DNA of 39,663 nucleotides from Faecalibacterium sp. CAG:74 (GTDB taxonomy: Bacteria > Bacillota > Clostridia > Christensenellales > Aristaeellaceae), in assembly GCA_000437595.1 (NCBI GenBank), contig FR899877.1:25029-64691 (forward strand), in the 5' to 3' direction. The notes beneath the pieces were generated by a model. That model saw nothing but the letters and a program-made list of their open reading frames with translations. It was not told the origin of the DNA and made no database searches. Both the position numbers and the translations under genes were made by a program. Every line of letters starts with the position of its first letter. The stretch's first letter is position 1. Below, one piece after another: positions 33,724-39,663 of the stretch.

Positions 33724-36193
33724 ATAAATGCAAGTGAAAGGGGCATTCAAAATGAAGAAGTTTGTCAGTCTCTTGCTGGCGCTGATGATGGCGCTGGGCA
33801 TGACCGCTCTGGCGGAGGAAAGCAAGGATCAGCTGGCGCGCATTCAGGAAAAGGGCGAAATCGTCATTGCGACGGAGGGTACTTGGGCGCCTTGGACGTA
33901 CACGGATGAAAACGGCAATCTGGTCGGCTTTGATGTGGAAATTGCGACGGCGATTGCGGAGAAGCTGGGCGTGAAGGCGACGTTCGTGACCGTGGAGTGG
34001 GACGGCATCCTCGCCGGCATTGACTCCGGCCGCTACGACATTGCCGCCAACGGCATTGATGTGACCGAACAGCGCTCGGAAAAGTACAATTTCAGCACCC
34101 CCTATGCCTTCAACCGCACGGCGCTGGTCGTCCGGGGCGACAACGAGGACATCAAGTCCTTTGAGGATTTGAAGGGCAAAAAGACCACAAACTCCATCGC
34201 CAGCACCTACATGATTCTGGCGGAAGAGTTCGGCGCAGAGGTGGTTGGCGTGGATACGCTTGACCAGACGATTATGCAGGTGCTGACGGGCCGCGCGGAC
34301 GCGACGCTGAACAGCGAAGTGTCCATTGCGGACTATATGCAGAAGCGTCCGGACGCGGACATCAAGATTGTCGCCCTGACGGAGGAAGCAAACCTTGTGG
34401 CGATTCCGACCCGCAAGACGGACGACAGTGCAAGCCTGCTGGAAGCCATCAATCAGGCGATTGCTGAGCTGCGTGAAGAGGGCAAGCTGAGCGAGATTTC
34501 CATGAAGTACTTCGGGCGCGACATCACGGCGGAAACCGTGGGAGAAGCGGCGGAGTAATACGATTTCCAGATTCACCTGCGCCATCTGCTTGCGCCTTTT
34601 CCCTTCTGGATCAGTAATCAGGTTTGCATTCGCCTTGGTGAACAGCGGCGCAATGACAGCTTCCTGCATGACGAGGGTTTCCGCCTTGAACAGCGCCTCC
34701 CAGCGCGCGTCGTAATCGGAGATGTACGCGCCCGTGGTGCAGTCGGTAATCAGCTGATCGTATTCCGTATTGCTCCAGAAACCGTAGTTGTTGGAGTTGT
34801 TGGTAATCCACATGCCCAAATAGGTCAGCGGGTCGGCATAGTCCGGGCCCCAGCGGGTCAGCGCAATATCGTAGTTGTCATTCTGCATCTTATCCAGACG
34901 CTCGGCCTTGGTCATCGGCTGCAGGTTGATGGTCACGCCAGGCAGATTTTCCTCTACCTCGCTCTTGATCGCTTGCGCAACCTTCGACACCGAGTCACCT
35001 TCATTGTTGCCGTAAATCATGGTGAAGGTGAACGTATCCGTTCCCAGCTCCTCCACGGCCGCGTTGAAGTATTCAACAGCTTTTTCGGGATTATAGCCGC
35101 AAACGTCCGCAAAGGCATCCTGATCGGCGGCAAAGTCCGCACCAGTGGTTGCACTGGCAGCAAACTGCGGCGGAACAGCGGTGTAGGTGGCAAGAGAACC
35201 ATCCATGACGTAGTCCTCTACCAGCGCTTCACGGTCAATCGAGTTGGAAATAGCAAGACGCAGGTTCACATTGGCGAGCATACCGCCCTGCGCGTTGTTT
35301 TCCGTCTGGCTGAAGGAAAGATACCACAGGTAGCCTGCACCAGTAACGGTAAGGCTCTTGGCAAGCGAAGCATCCTTACTGGCACTGGCAACCTGATTGC
35401 CGCTGATGGTAACAACATCCAGCGCACCCGTCTTGAAGCCGGTCAGCGCGTTGTCGGACGAGCCGACGACCTGATACTTGATGCCTGGCAGCTGCACGCG
35501 GTTAGCATCCCAGTAATCAGGATTCTTCTTCAGCGTCAGGTTCGCCGTGCCGGGCGTGTAGCTTTCCAGCACGAAAGCGCCGTTGGAAAGGAAGGTTTCC
35601 GGGCTGGTGCCGTAAGTGCCATCCTCCAGGCTGGTGTAGAACGCTTCATTGATGGGATAGAAGGTGGGGAAGTACATCAGCGAGGGGAAGAAGGAAACAG
35701 GGACTTCCAACTCCACCACAAGCGTCTTATCGTCGGGGGCGGAAACACCCAGCGTTGCAGGATCAGCGCCGTCGTAGATAATCGCATCAGCACCCTTTAC
35801 GCAGCCGACGGAGGTATCGAACATGTAGGCATATTCGCCGGCTTCCTTGCAGATACGGCGCCATGCGAACACGAAGTCCGCCGCGGTTACAGGCGTTCCG
35901 TTCGACCACTTGGCATCACGCAGGTGGAAGGTATACGTCTTGCCGTCTTCCGAAAGATCGTAGCTTTCTGCGAGGGCGGGAATGGCAGCACCGTCCGCAT
36001 CCATCTGCATCAAGCCGTCGACGCAGTCGGCAATTACTTCAAACGACTCGCCGTCGGTTGCCAAATTCGTGTCCAGAGACATGATATTCGTACTGAGCAT
36101 AACGCCCAAGTAGCGCTCCTCGGCGCTGGCAGCCATGCCGCAGTAGGACAGCACCATCACCAGGGACAAGCACAACGCAATCCACTTTTTCAT
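33722..36193 (-). CDS. oppA: Oligopeptide-binding protein (OppA-like), 3' end lost
   Basis: Family 5 peptide-binding receptor. From ATG 36193 it has a signal peptide (MKKWIALCLSLVMVLSYCGMAASA) and then the family body: NIMSLDTNLATDGESFEVIADCVDGLMQ, ALAESYDLSEDGKTYTFHLRDAKWSNGTPVTAADFVFAWRR and LRLAISNSIDREALVEDYV. Homology stops near base 34616 (IAPLFTKANANLI), about 30 residues short of a normal C-terminus. No stop occurs there; the frame reads on through the repeat at 34571-34598 and antisense through the amino-acid binding protein to 33722. A shorter functional protein of about 525 residues is the meaningful part. The missing end probably was lost by rearrangement. It could serve the opp operon at 19-22 kb, which has no receptor. 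Confidence 0.75.
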   Translation of the reverse strand: MKKWIALCLSLVMVLSYCGMAASAEERYLGVMLSTNIMSLDTNLATDGESFEVIADCVDGLMQMDADGAAIPALAESYDLSEDGKTYTFHLRDAKWSNGTPVTAADFVFAWRRICKEAGEYAYMFDTSVGCVKGADAIIYDGADPATLGVSAPDDKTLVVELEVPVSFFPSLMYFPTFYPINEAFYTSLEDGTYGTSPETFLSNGAFVLESYTPGTANLTLKKNPDYWDANRVQLPGIKYQVVGSSDNALTGFKTGALDVVTISGNQVASASKDASLAKSLTVTGAGYLWYLSFSQTENNAQGGMLANVNLRLAISNSIDREALVEDYVMDGSLATYTAVPPQFAASATTGADFAADQDAFADVCGYNPEKAVEYFNAAVEELGTDTFTFTMIYGNNEGDSVSKVAQAIKSEVEENLPGVTINLQPMTKAERLDKMQNDNYDIALTRWGPDYADPLTYLGMWITNNSNNYGFWSNTEYDQLITDCTTGAYISDYDARWEALFKAETLVMQEAVIAPLFTKANANLITDPEGKRRKQMAQVNLEIVLLRRFSHGFRRDVAPEVLHGNLAQLALFTQLSNRLIDGFQQACTVVRLAGRNRHKVCFLRQGDNLDVRVRTLLHIVRNGHFAVQRRVRAARQHLHNRLVKRIHANHLCAELFRQNHVGAGDGVCGLFALQILKGLDVLVVAPDDQRRAVEGIGGAEIVLFRALFGHINAVGGNVVAAGVNAGEDAVPLHGHERRLHAQLLRNRRRNFHIKADQIAVFIRVRPRRPSTLRRNDDFALFLNARQLILAFLRQSGHAQRHHQRQQETDKLLHFECPFHLHL
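33752..34558 (+). CDS. Polar amino-acid ABC transporter substrate-binding protein
   Basis: Periplasmic-binding-like receptor of 268 residues, family 3. The signal peptide (MKKFVSLLLALMMALGMTALA) has no lipobox cysteine, which is unusual for a Gram-positive receptor that needs an anchor. The body shows GTWAPWTYTDENGNLVGFDVEIA, VEWDGILAGIDSGRYDIAANGIDVTEQR and LKGKKTTNSIASTY, the family 3 signature. Cystine or another polar amino acid is likely from operon type. ATG 33752 follows AAAGGGG. The opposite strand stays open through the whole gene in the frame of the oppA-like gene. Confidence 0.93.
   Translation: MKKFVSLLLALMMALGMTALAEESKDQLARIQEKGEIVIATEGTWAPWTYTDENGNLVGFDVEIATAIAEKLGVKATFVTVEWDGILAGIDSGRYDIAANGIDVTEQRSEKYNFSTPYAFNRTALVVRGDNEDIKSFEDLKGKKTTNSIASTYMILAEEFGAEVVGVDTLDQTIMQVLTGRADATLNSEVSIADYMQKRPDADIKIVALTEEANLVAIPTRKTDDSASLLEAINQAIAELREEGKLSEISMKYFGRDITAETVGEAAE
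34571..34598 (+). repeat. Dispersed intergenic repeat, copy B
   Basis: Matches copy A at 14035-14062 at 26 of 28 bases. It sits 12 bases after the amino-acid binding protein stop and right at the broken 3' end of the oppA-like gene. Confidence 0.6.
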
Positions 36194-36260
36194 CCGGGTT
36201 TCACCCTTTCTATATTTTGAAATGCAGGAACGATGCACGAAACTTGCATTTCATGGCCGA

Positions 36261-36289
36261 ATCATATCATCGTTTCAAGAAAAAGTAAA
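36261..36289 (-). promoter_or_regulatory. Promoter of the oppA-like gene
   Basis: On the minus strand TTTACT (36289-36284), 17-base spacer, TATGAT (36266-36261), about 65 bases ahead of the start codon at 36193. Confidence 0.6.
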
Positions 36290-36368
36290 GGGGCGATGAA
36301 CGAAAAAACATGAAATGTGCAAAGCAGAGGACACAGAGGAAAAATAAGAACAAGGGAAAAACAATGAA

Positions 36369-36517
36369 CTGTCCAGCATAGTGTGGACAGCAAAAAGAGG
36401 CCTCCTGCCGTAAAATAGAAACTGCGACAGGAGGCAATTCGTATGGCAAGAAAGTACGAGAAGGTTGAGCAACTAACGGCGATGGCGCGTGTAGTAGAAC
36501 CATCTGGAATGACATAG
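36369..36517 (+). mobile_element. Insertion sequence remnant
   Basis: Two inverted repeats, CTGTCCA/TGGACAG (36369-36390) and CCTCCTG/CAGGAGG (36401-36434), come before a 24-codon ORF at 36443-36517 with a good AGGAGG. Its product MARKYEKVEQLTAMARVVEP looks like the start of the small helix-turn-helix protein found in some clostridial IS elements. The frame then ends; a second frame stays open to about 36678 without a start. I read this as a degraded IS end. The IS family is uncertain. Confidence 0.4.
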
Positions 36518-37088
36518 TTCCAAAACCATCGCGTCGGACGGCTGTTGCTGCATTAAAGCAGGGTTCAGAAAACCGGCCTAACTCAGACCAATTTGCGTAT
36601 CAGATAAGGGAGAGGGGCGGAGAGGGAGACTTGGAGAAAGCATCAGAAAATCTGCTACAAAAAGTGATATACCGATAAAAGTAGGAAGCGATTTTAAGAG
36701 TAGCAGAGTAACATTTATTTTCAGATGCATGTGATTTGTATGTGCAATGCGTGTGCGTGTGTACATGCGCGTGTGCTGAATGCAGGGGGGTGTATAAAAA
36801 GTGCTACTTTGATATTTTGATACACAAAAGGCAGCAACCTGTTGAAATAATCGAGTTTCTTATTGAAACAGGCAGCTGTGTCTTTCGAGAAAAGTGGTAC
36901 ATGGCAAGAGCAAAAGTGATACGCTCAAAAACAGATGCGGAATTGTCTGGGTGGAAACAGTAAAGATGCGCTGACTGGCAATGAAACTCAAAGTGGCACA
37001 CATGGACGCAGGAGGCCGGAAATGGTGCGCTCAGCGCCAGTAAAGTCGAACTATACGGATATTGGGAAGCAAATTGTCCATAAAACAC
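36518..37088. other. AT-richer stretch without a convincing gene
   Basis: GC drops clearly against the flanks. A GT-rich low-complexity run lies at 36727-36778. A motif AAAAGTGNTAC occurs at 36797-36807, 36890-36900 and 36912-36922, with a near copy at 36660-36670. The one ORF of note (36736-36963) starts in the GT run and is not credible. On the left the IS remnant ends; on the right lies the tRNA terminator. Confidence 0.6.
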
Positions 37089-37117
37089 AAAAAAGAAGCG
37101 ATTTTTCAATCGCTTCG
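37089..37117 (-). terminator. Terminator following the tRNA-Pro fragment
   Basis: On the minus strand GAAGCGATT pairs with AATCGCTTC and is followed by six T. It is of the same type as the tRNA-Cys terminator and belongs to the original tRNA-Pro gene. Confidence 0.85.
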
Positions 37118-37120
37118 ATG

Positions 37121-37162
37121 TCTGGGTGAGAAGATTCGAACTTCCGCCCTCCTGAACCCCAT
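37121..37162 (-). pseudogene. 3' half of tRNA-Pro (GGG): element attachment site
   Basis: Read on the minus strand from 37162, the anticodon loop ATGGGGT (anticodon GGG, typical of tRNA-Pro) is followed by the stem half TCAGG, the variable loop AGGGC, a full T arm GGAAG-TTCGAAT-CTTCT, the acceptor half CACCCAG and discriminator A. The sequence upstream cannot form the 5' anticodon stem, the D arm or the acceptor partner CTGGGTG. This is what an integrative element leaves at its far end. The tRNA's own terminator at 37089 lies on the outside, so the element is to the right. Confidence 0.6.
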
Positions 37163-37226
37163 GAAAAGCATTCGACGACCCGCAAACCCTTGCACCACAA
37201 GGCTTTGCGGCACTTTCACAAGGGGC

Positions 37227-37248
37227 AAATAACCCCGAAATAACCCCG
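37227..37248. repeat. Two 11-bp direct repeats near the attachment site
   Basis: AAATAACCCCG occurs at 37227-37237 and 37238-37248, about 65 bases inside the tRNA-Pro fragment. Short direct repeats in this place often are integrase arm-binding sites; here that is inference. Confidence 0.5.
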
Positions 37249-37332
37249 TCATCATGAACGGAACAATTTTAGCCCCTGTGCTGTGTATGCGGTTCAATGT
37301 CAAGGCGACAATAAGCACAGGAGGTTTGCTTG

Positions 37333-37719
37333 ATGAAAATGATGATGACGAACGAACTGCCTGCCGAAATCATGGAGAACGGCATTCACTACACCCTTGT
37401 GGGCGACTACTACTTTCCTACTTGTATGCTGGCGGACAGGTCGCCCAATGGCAAGTGGGCATCCCTGTATGAGCGCTATTTGCAGGAGAAGCATCCACAC
37501 GAGTATGTCAGGCTGATTTGGGCGGATGAACTGGCGGCGCTGCTGGAATCCGTGCAGAAGGAGTGCGAAGAGCGGGTGGAGGTGCTTGTTCGGGAGATGG
37601 CGGAGGTGGAAGGCGTGGATGAGGAGATGAAGGAAAATGAGCAGATGGAGTGGGTGCGGAGGATGGAGATGATTTGCGGAAGGGCGGAGGAGATTGTGCG
37701 AGGGGAATTGATGGGATAA
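37333..37719 (+). CDS. tnpV: TnpV family transposon-encoded protein
   Basis: Small protein of about 128 residues. It has the pattern of TnpV proteins carried by clostridial mobile elements: GIHYTLVGDYYFPTCML, GKWASLYERYLQEKHPHEYVRLIW, then a long charged helix EERVEVLVREMAEVEGVDEEMKENEQMEWVRRM ending AEEIVRGELM. Its molecular role is not known. ATG 37333 follows AGGAGG at 37319-37324. A hairpin terminator follows. It supports the view that 37163 onward is mobile DNA. Confidence 0.8.
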   Translation: MKMMMTNELPAEIMENGIHYTLVGDYYFPTCMLADRSPNGKWASLYERYLQEKHPHEYVRLIWADELAALLESVQKECEERVEVLVREMAEVEGVDEEMKENEQMEWVRRMEMICGRAEEIVRGELMG

Positions 37720-37733
37720 TAGAAGAAGAAAGG

Positions 37734-37770
37734 AACGGCAGCAGGGACGTGGGAGTTCCTGCTGCCGTTT
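37734..37770 (+). terminator. Terminator of tnpV
   Basis: AACGGCAGCAGG (37734-37745) pairs with CCTGCTGCCGTT (37758-37769), followed by a short T run. Confidence 0.7.
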
Positions 37771-37857
37771 GGGGTGGATTATAATTGCTGTTGTGGAAAA
37801 ACGTATATATTCGGCACTCACTCATTGGAGAAACGGACAGCCGATGCAGAAGAAATA

Positions 37858-37886
37858 TTGAAAAAACGGATGAAATATGATACAAT
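37858..37886 (+). promoter_or_regulatory. Promoter of the small ORF-RhuM unit
   Basis: TTGAAA (37858-37863), 17-base spacer, TACAAT (37881-37886). Confidence 0.75.
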
Positions 37887-37918
37887 CATCATGGAAAACG
37901 GGGCAAGGAGGATTTCGG

Positions 37919-38029
37919 ATGCTTGCAAGAAAGATTGAAAAGCAATTTCGGTGCTTCCATGAAGCGGACGACAGCTTTGACCAGATTTTCGAGACTTATT
38001 CGCCTTCGACCGTAAGGAAGGTGCTGTGA
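37919..38029 (+). CDS. 36-residue ORF upstream of the RhuM gene
   Basis: MLARKIEKQFRCFHEADDS begins the product, which ends FETYSPSTVRKVL. ATG 37919 has a perfect AAGGAGG eight to nine bases upstream and its own promoter at 37858. Its stop codon is one base before the ATG of the RhuM gene, so the two are translationally coupled. No family is recognised. It may be a small partner or a leader peptide. Confidence 0.5.
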   Translation: MLARKIEKQFRCFHEADDSFDQIFETYSPSTVRKVL

Positions 38030-38030
38030 T

Positions 38031-39080
38031 ATGGCGGTGCAGAAGAAAAAGGAGCTTGCCCTGCGCAGTTCTGCTGCAGAATATCTGACCTTTGTCGCCG
38101 CCACCGGCGAGAGCGACGTCAGCTTCGAGATGCGCTATGAGGATGAAAACATATGGTTGACACAGAAGATGATGGCAACATTGTATGACGCAGGGCTTTC
38201 CACCATCAATGAGCATATCAAAAAGATATATGCGGACGGAGAATTGACCGAAGCGGCAACTATCCGGAAATTCCGAATAGTTCAAACAGAGGGTTCGCGG
38301 CAGGTCAGCCGCGAGGTGGCTCACTTTAATCTGCAAATGATCATTGCCGTCGGCTTCAAGGTCAATAATCAGCGGGCCGTGCAGTTCCGCAAATGGGCGG
38401 GTCAAATCGTGAAAGACCATACCATTCAGGGCTGGACAATGGACGTAGAGCGCCTGAAAAAGGGGCATATGTTTACGGACGAATACTTCGAGCGGCAGCT
38501 TGAACAGATTCGGGAAATACGGCTGAGTGAGCGAAAATTCTATCAGAAAGTCACAGACTTGTACGCAACGGCGTTTGATTACGATAAGGACGCCAAGACG
38601 ACACGCCTGTTCTTTCAGACAGTGCAGAACAAGATGCACTTTGCCGTCCACAGGCATACGGCTGCGGAGCTCATCGTGGAGCGCGCGGATGCCAGCAAGG
38701 AGCATATGGGGCTGACTACATGGGAGAATGCGCCGAATGGCAAGATTTTGAAAACGGACGTGACGGTAGCCAAAAACTATTTGAGCGAACAGGAAATGCA
38801 CTATCTGGAGCGCATCGTCTCTCTTTATCTGGATTATGCGGAATTGCAGGCGGAGCGCAAGATTCCCATGAGCATGGAGGACTGGGCGAAGCGTCTGGAC
38901 GGCTTTTTGGACTTTAACGGAAACGAGCTGCTGACAGGGCCCGGCAAGATCAGTGCGGAGCAGGCTAAGCTCCATGCGGAGACGGAATATGAAAAGTATC
39001 GGATTATCCAGGATCGCCTGTACGAAAGCGATTTTGACCGTTTCCTTATGCTGGAACAGGAAGTGAATCACAAACCATGA
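38031..39080 (+). CDS. rhuM: RhuM family protein
   Basis: The 349-residue protein fits the RhuM family (PF13310), named after a Salmonella pathogenicity island gene and common on mobile elements and near restriction or toxin loci. Visible family marks are EDENIWLTQKMMATLYDAGLSTINEHIKKIYADGEL, SREVAHFNLQMIIAVGFKVNNQRAVQFRKWA, and DGFLDFNGNELLTGPGKISAEQAKLHAETEYEKYR. The N-terminal part resembles a winged-helix/KilA-like DNA-contacting domain. Biochemical function is not established; it is not a known virulence factor here. It starts one base after the small ORF. Confidence 0.9.
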   Translation: MAVQKKKELALRSSAAEYLTFVAATGESDVSFEMRYEDENIWLTQKMMATLYDAGLSTINEHIKKIYADGELTEAATIRKFRIVQTEGSRQVSREVAHFNLQMIIAVGFKVNNQRAVQFRKWAGQIVKDHTIQGWTMDVERLKKGHMFTDEYFERQLEQIREIRLSERKFYQKVTDLYATAFDYDKDAKTTRLFFQTVQNKMHFAVHRHTAAELIVERADASKEHMGLTTWENAPNGKILKTDVTVAKNYLSEQEMHYLERIVSLYLDYAELQAERKIPMSMEDWAKRLDGFLDFNGNELLTGPGKISAEQAKLHAETEYEKYRIIQDRLYESDFDRFLMLEQEVNHKP

Positions 39081-39118
39081 AAATTTTTTACTGAAACTTG
39101 ATTGTGCAAACATATTAA

Positions 39119-39166
39119 GGCAATCCCGCACAAAGAAAGAACAGCCAAAAGGTCGGAAAAGAGGTA
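39119..39166 (+). repeat. IS5-family left end, solo copy
   Basis: A 48-base block starting GGCAATCCCGCACAAAGAAA and ending AAAGAGGTA, identical to 39217-39264. It is preceded by TTAA. Confidence 0.75.
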
Positions 39167-39216
39167 GTGCGGTGCGGCCTCCTTGCATTTTCAGGGGATG
39201 ATTCTTTTTCAATTAG

Positions 39217-39264
39217 GGCAATCCCGCACAAAGAAAGAACAGCCAAAAGGTCGGAAAAGAGGTA
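39217..39264 (+). repeat. IS5-family left end of the transposase copy
   Basis: Second copy of the 48-base block, 98 bases after the first and preceded by TTAG. IS5 elements target YTAR and duplicate it, so TTAA and TTAG both fit an insertion boundary at this point. Confidence 0.75.
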
Positions 39265-39274
39265 TAATAAAGAG

Positions 39275-39663
39275 GTGAAGAAGCAATTGACGATGAACCT
39301 GATCAGCGACGAGCTGGGGCAGGCCTCAACGAAGAAGAAAGAGTTTCTGGGAATCATGGAGAAACTGATTCCGTGGTCGCAATGGGTTGGAATTGTGCAG
39401 CCGCACTATTACAAAGGAGAGCGCGGCAATAAGCCCTACGACTTGGAATTGATGCTCCGAATCTATGTGCTGCAGCACCTCTACAACCTCGCGGATGACG
39501 CGGCGCGCAATGAAATCATCGACAGCCGTGCGTTCTCGCAATTCTGCGGCGTGGACTCCAGCAATCAGGTGCCGGATGGCGACACCATCGGGCGTTTTCG
39601 GCATATCCTCGAACGAAACCAGCTTGGCGAGGCTTTTTTCACGAATGTGGTCGAAAGTTTGCA
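39275..39663 (+). CDS. IS5-family transposase, N-terminal part
   Basis: The frame is open to the window end. The visible 129 residues include FLGIMEKLIPWSQWVGIVQPHY, KPYDLELMLRIYVLQHLYNLADDAARNEI and FSQFCGVDSSNQVPDGDTIGRFRHILERNQLG, the usual N-terminal region of IS5-group DDE transposases; the first catalytic Asp region is not yet reached. The start may be GTG 39275 or ATG 39293. A TATAAT at 39263-39268 lies in the IS end. The end with the rest of the DDE domain and the right inverted repeat is outside the window. Confidence 0.88.
   Translation, partial: MKKQLTMNLISDELGQASTKKKEFLGIMEKLIPWSQWVGIVQPHYYKGERGNKPYDLELMLRIYVLQHLYNLADDAARNEIIDSRAFSQFCGVDSSNQVPDGDTIGRFRHILERNQLGEAFFTNVVESL

Noticed and set aside
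36736..36963. 75-residue ORF in the AT-rich stretch
   Set aside because: It begins in a GT-rich run giving a Cys/Val repeat, has no ribosome site and no recognisable domain.
37163..37332. 5' half of the tRNA-Pro gene adjacent to its 3' half
   Set aside because: No sequence there can pair with the acceptor or anticodon stem halves, so the tRNA is not simply interrupted nearby.

Overview
The window reads as chromosomal DNA of a moderately GC-rich Gram-positive anaerobe of the class Clostridia (Firmicutes/Bacillota). The evidence is a division cluster with DivIB and a POTRA domain, SpoIID, an FMN riboswitch driving a RibU-type ECF S component, a CoaX pantothenate kinase, coding density near 90% with AGGAGG ribosome sites, and a TnpV/RhuM accessory island. 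A placement near Christensenellales is only a guess. No taxonomic marker gene is complete here.

Layout. 1-6011: end of a division and cell-wall cluster, ftsW(partial)-murA-divIB, then ftsA-ftsZ behind their own promoter and structured leader. 6098-9656: two tandem secreted proteins of unknown function that appear to be paralogs. 9813-12248 (minus): a class A penicillin-binding protein, convergent and sharing a terminator with them. 12388-15430: an orphan extracellular solute-binding protein with two polyserine tracts, then galactokinase. 15452-16389: promoter, FMN riboswitch, terminator and ribU. 16449-18179: a three-hairpin repeat cluster, then tsaE-tsaB-rimI (tRNA t6A synthesis and ribosomal acetylation). 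18228-19218: a D-2-hydroxyacid dehydrogenase gene frameshifted by a 46-bp tandem duplication. 19306-22579 (minus): an oligopeptide ABC operon, oppB-(oppC'::oppD)-oppF, in which most of oppC is missing and its start is fused to oppD. 22699: tRNA-Cys. 22860-23774 (minus): an NAD-dependent epimerase-like protein. 23950-28026: an ECF S component (possibly pantothenate), coaX, hom and aroB. 28056-30116: an AraC-type regulator behind a leader terminator, then a nucleotidyltransferase. 30214-32028: a SpoIID/LytB protein with an SH3 domain. 32277-34558: a polar amino-acid/cystine ABC operon (permease, ATPase, binding protein). 33722-36193 (minus): an oligopeptide-binding protein whose 3' end is lost. 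36239 to the end: accessory DNA with an IS remnant, an AT-rich gene-less stretch, the 3' half of a tRNA-Pro(GGG) that marks an element boundary, tnpV, a 36-codon ORF plus a RhuM-family gene, and the start of an IS5-family transposase.

How the genes work together. The first 12 kb is mostly envelope growth: precursor synthesis (MurA), polymerisation (FtsW, class A PBP), Z-ring assembly (FtsA, FtsZ) and septal scaffolding (DivIB). The middle is uptake and cofactor supply: riboflavin through RibU, perhaps pantothenate through the S component next to CoaX, peptides and amino acids through the ABC systems. Several loci show recent small rearrangements: a 46-bp frameshifting duplication, a 39-bp in-frame duplication in the PBP, the oppC-oppD fusion and the loss of the oppA end. 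Together with the tRNA-Pro island boundary these are the main points for follow-up. I did not see a complete new defence or biosynthetic system. The best candidates for undescribed biology are the paired secreted paralogs beside ftsZ and the small-ORF/RhuM module in the island.
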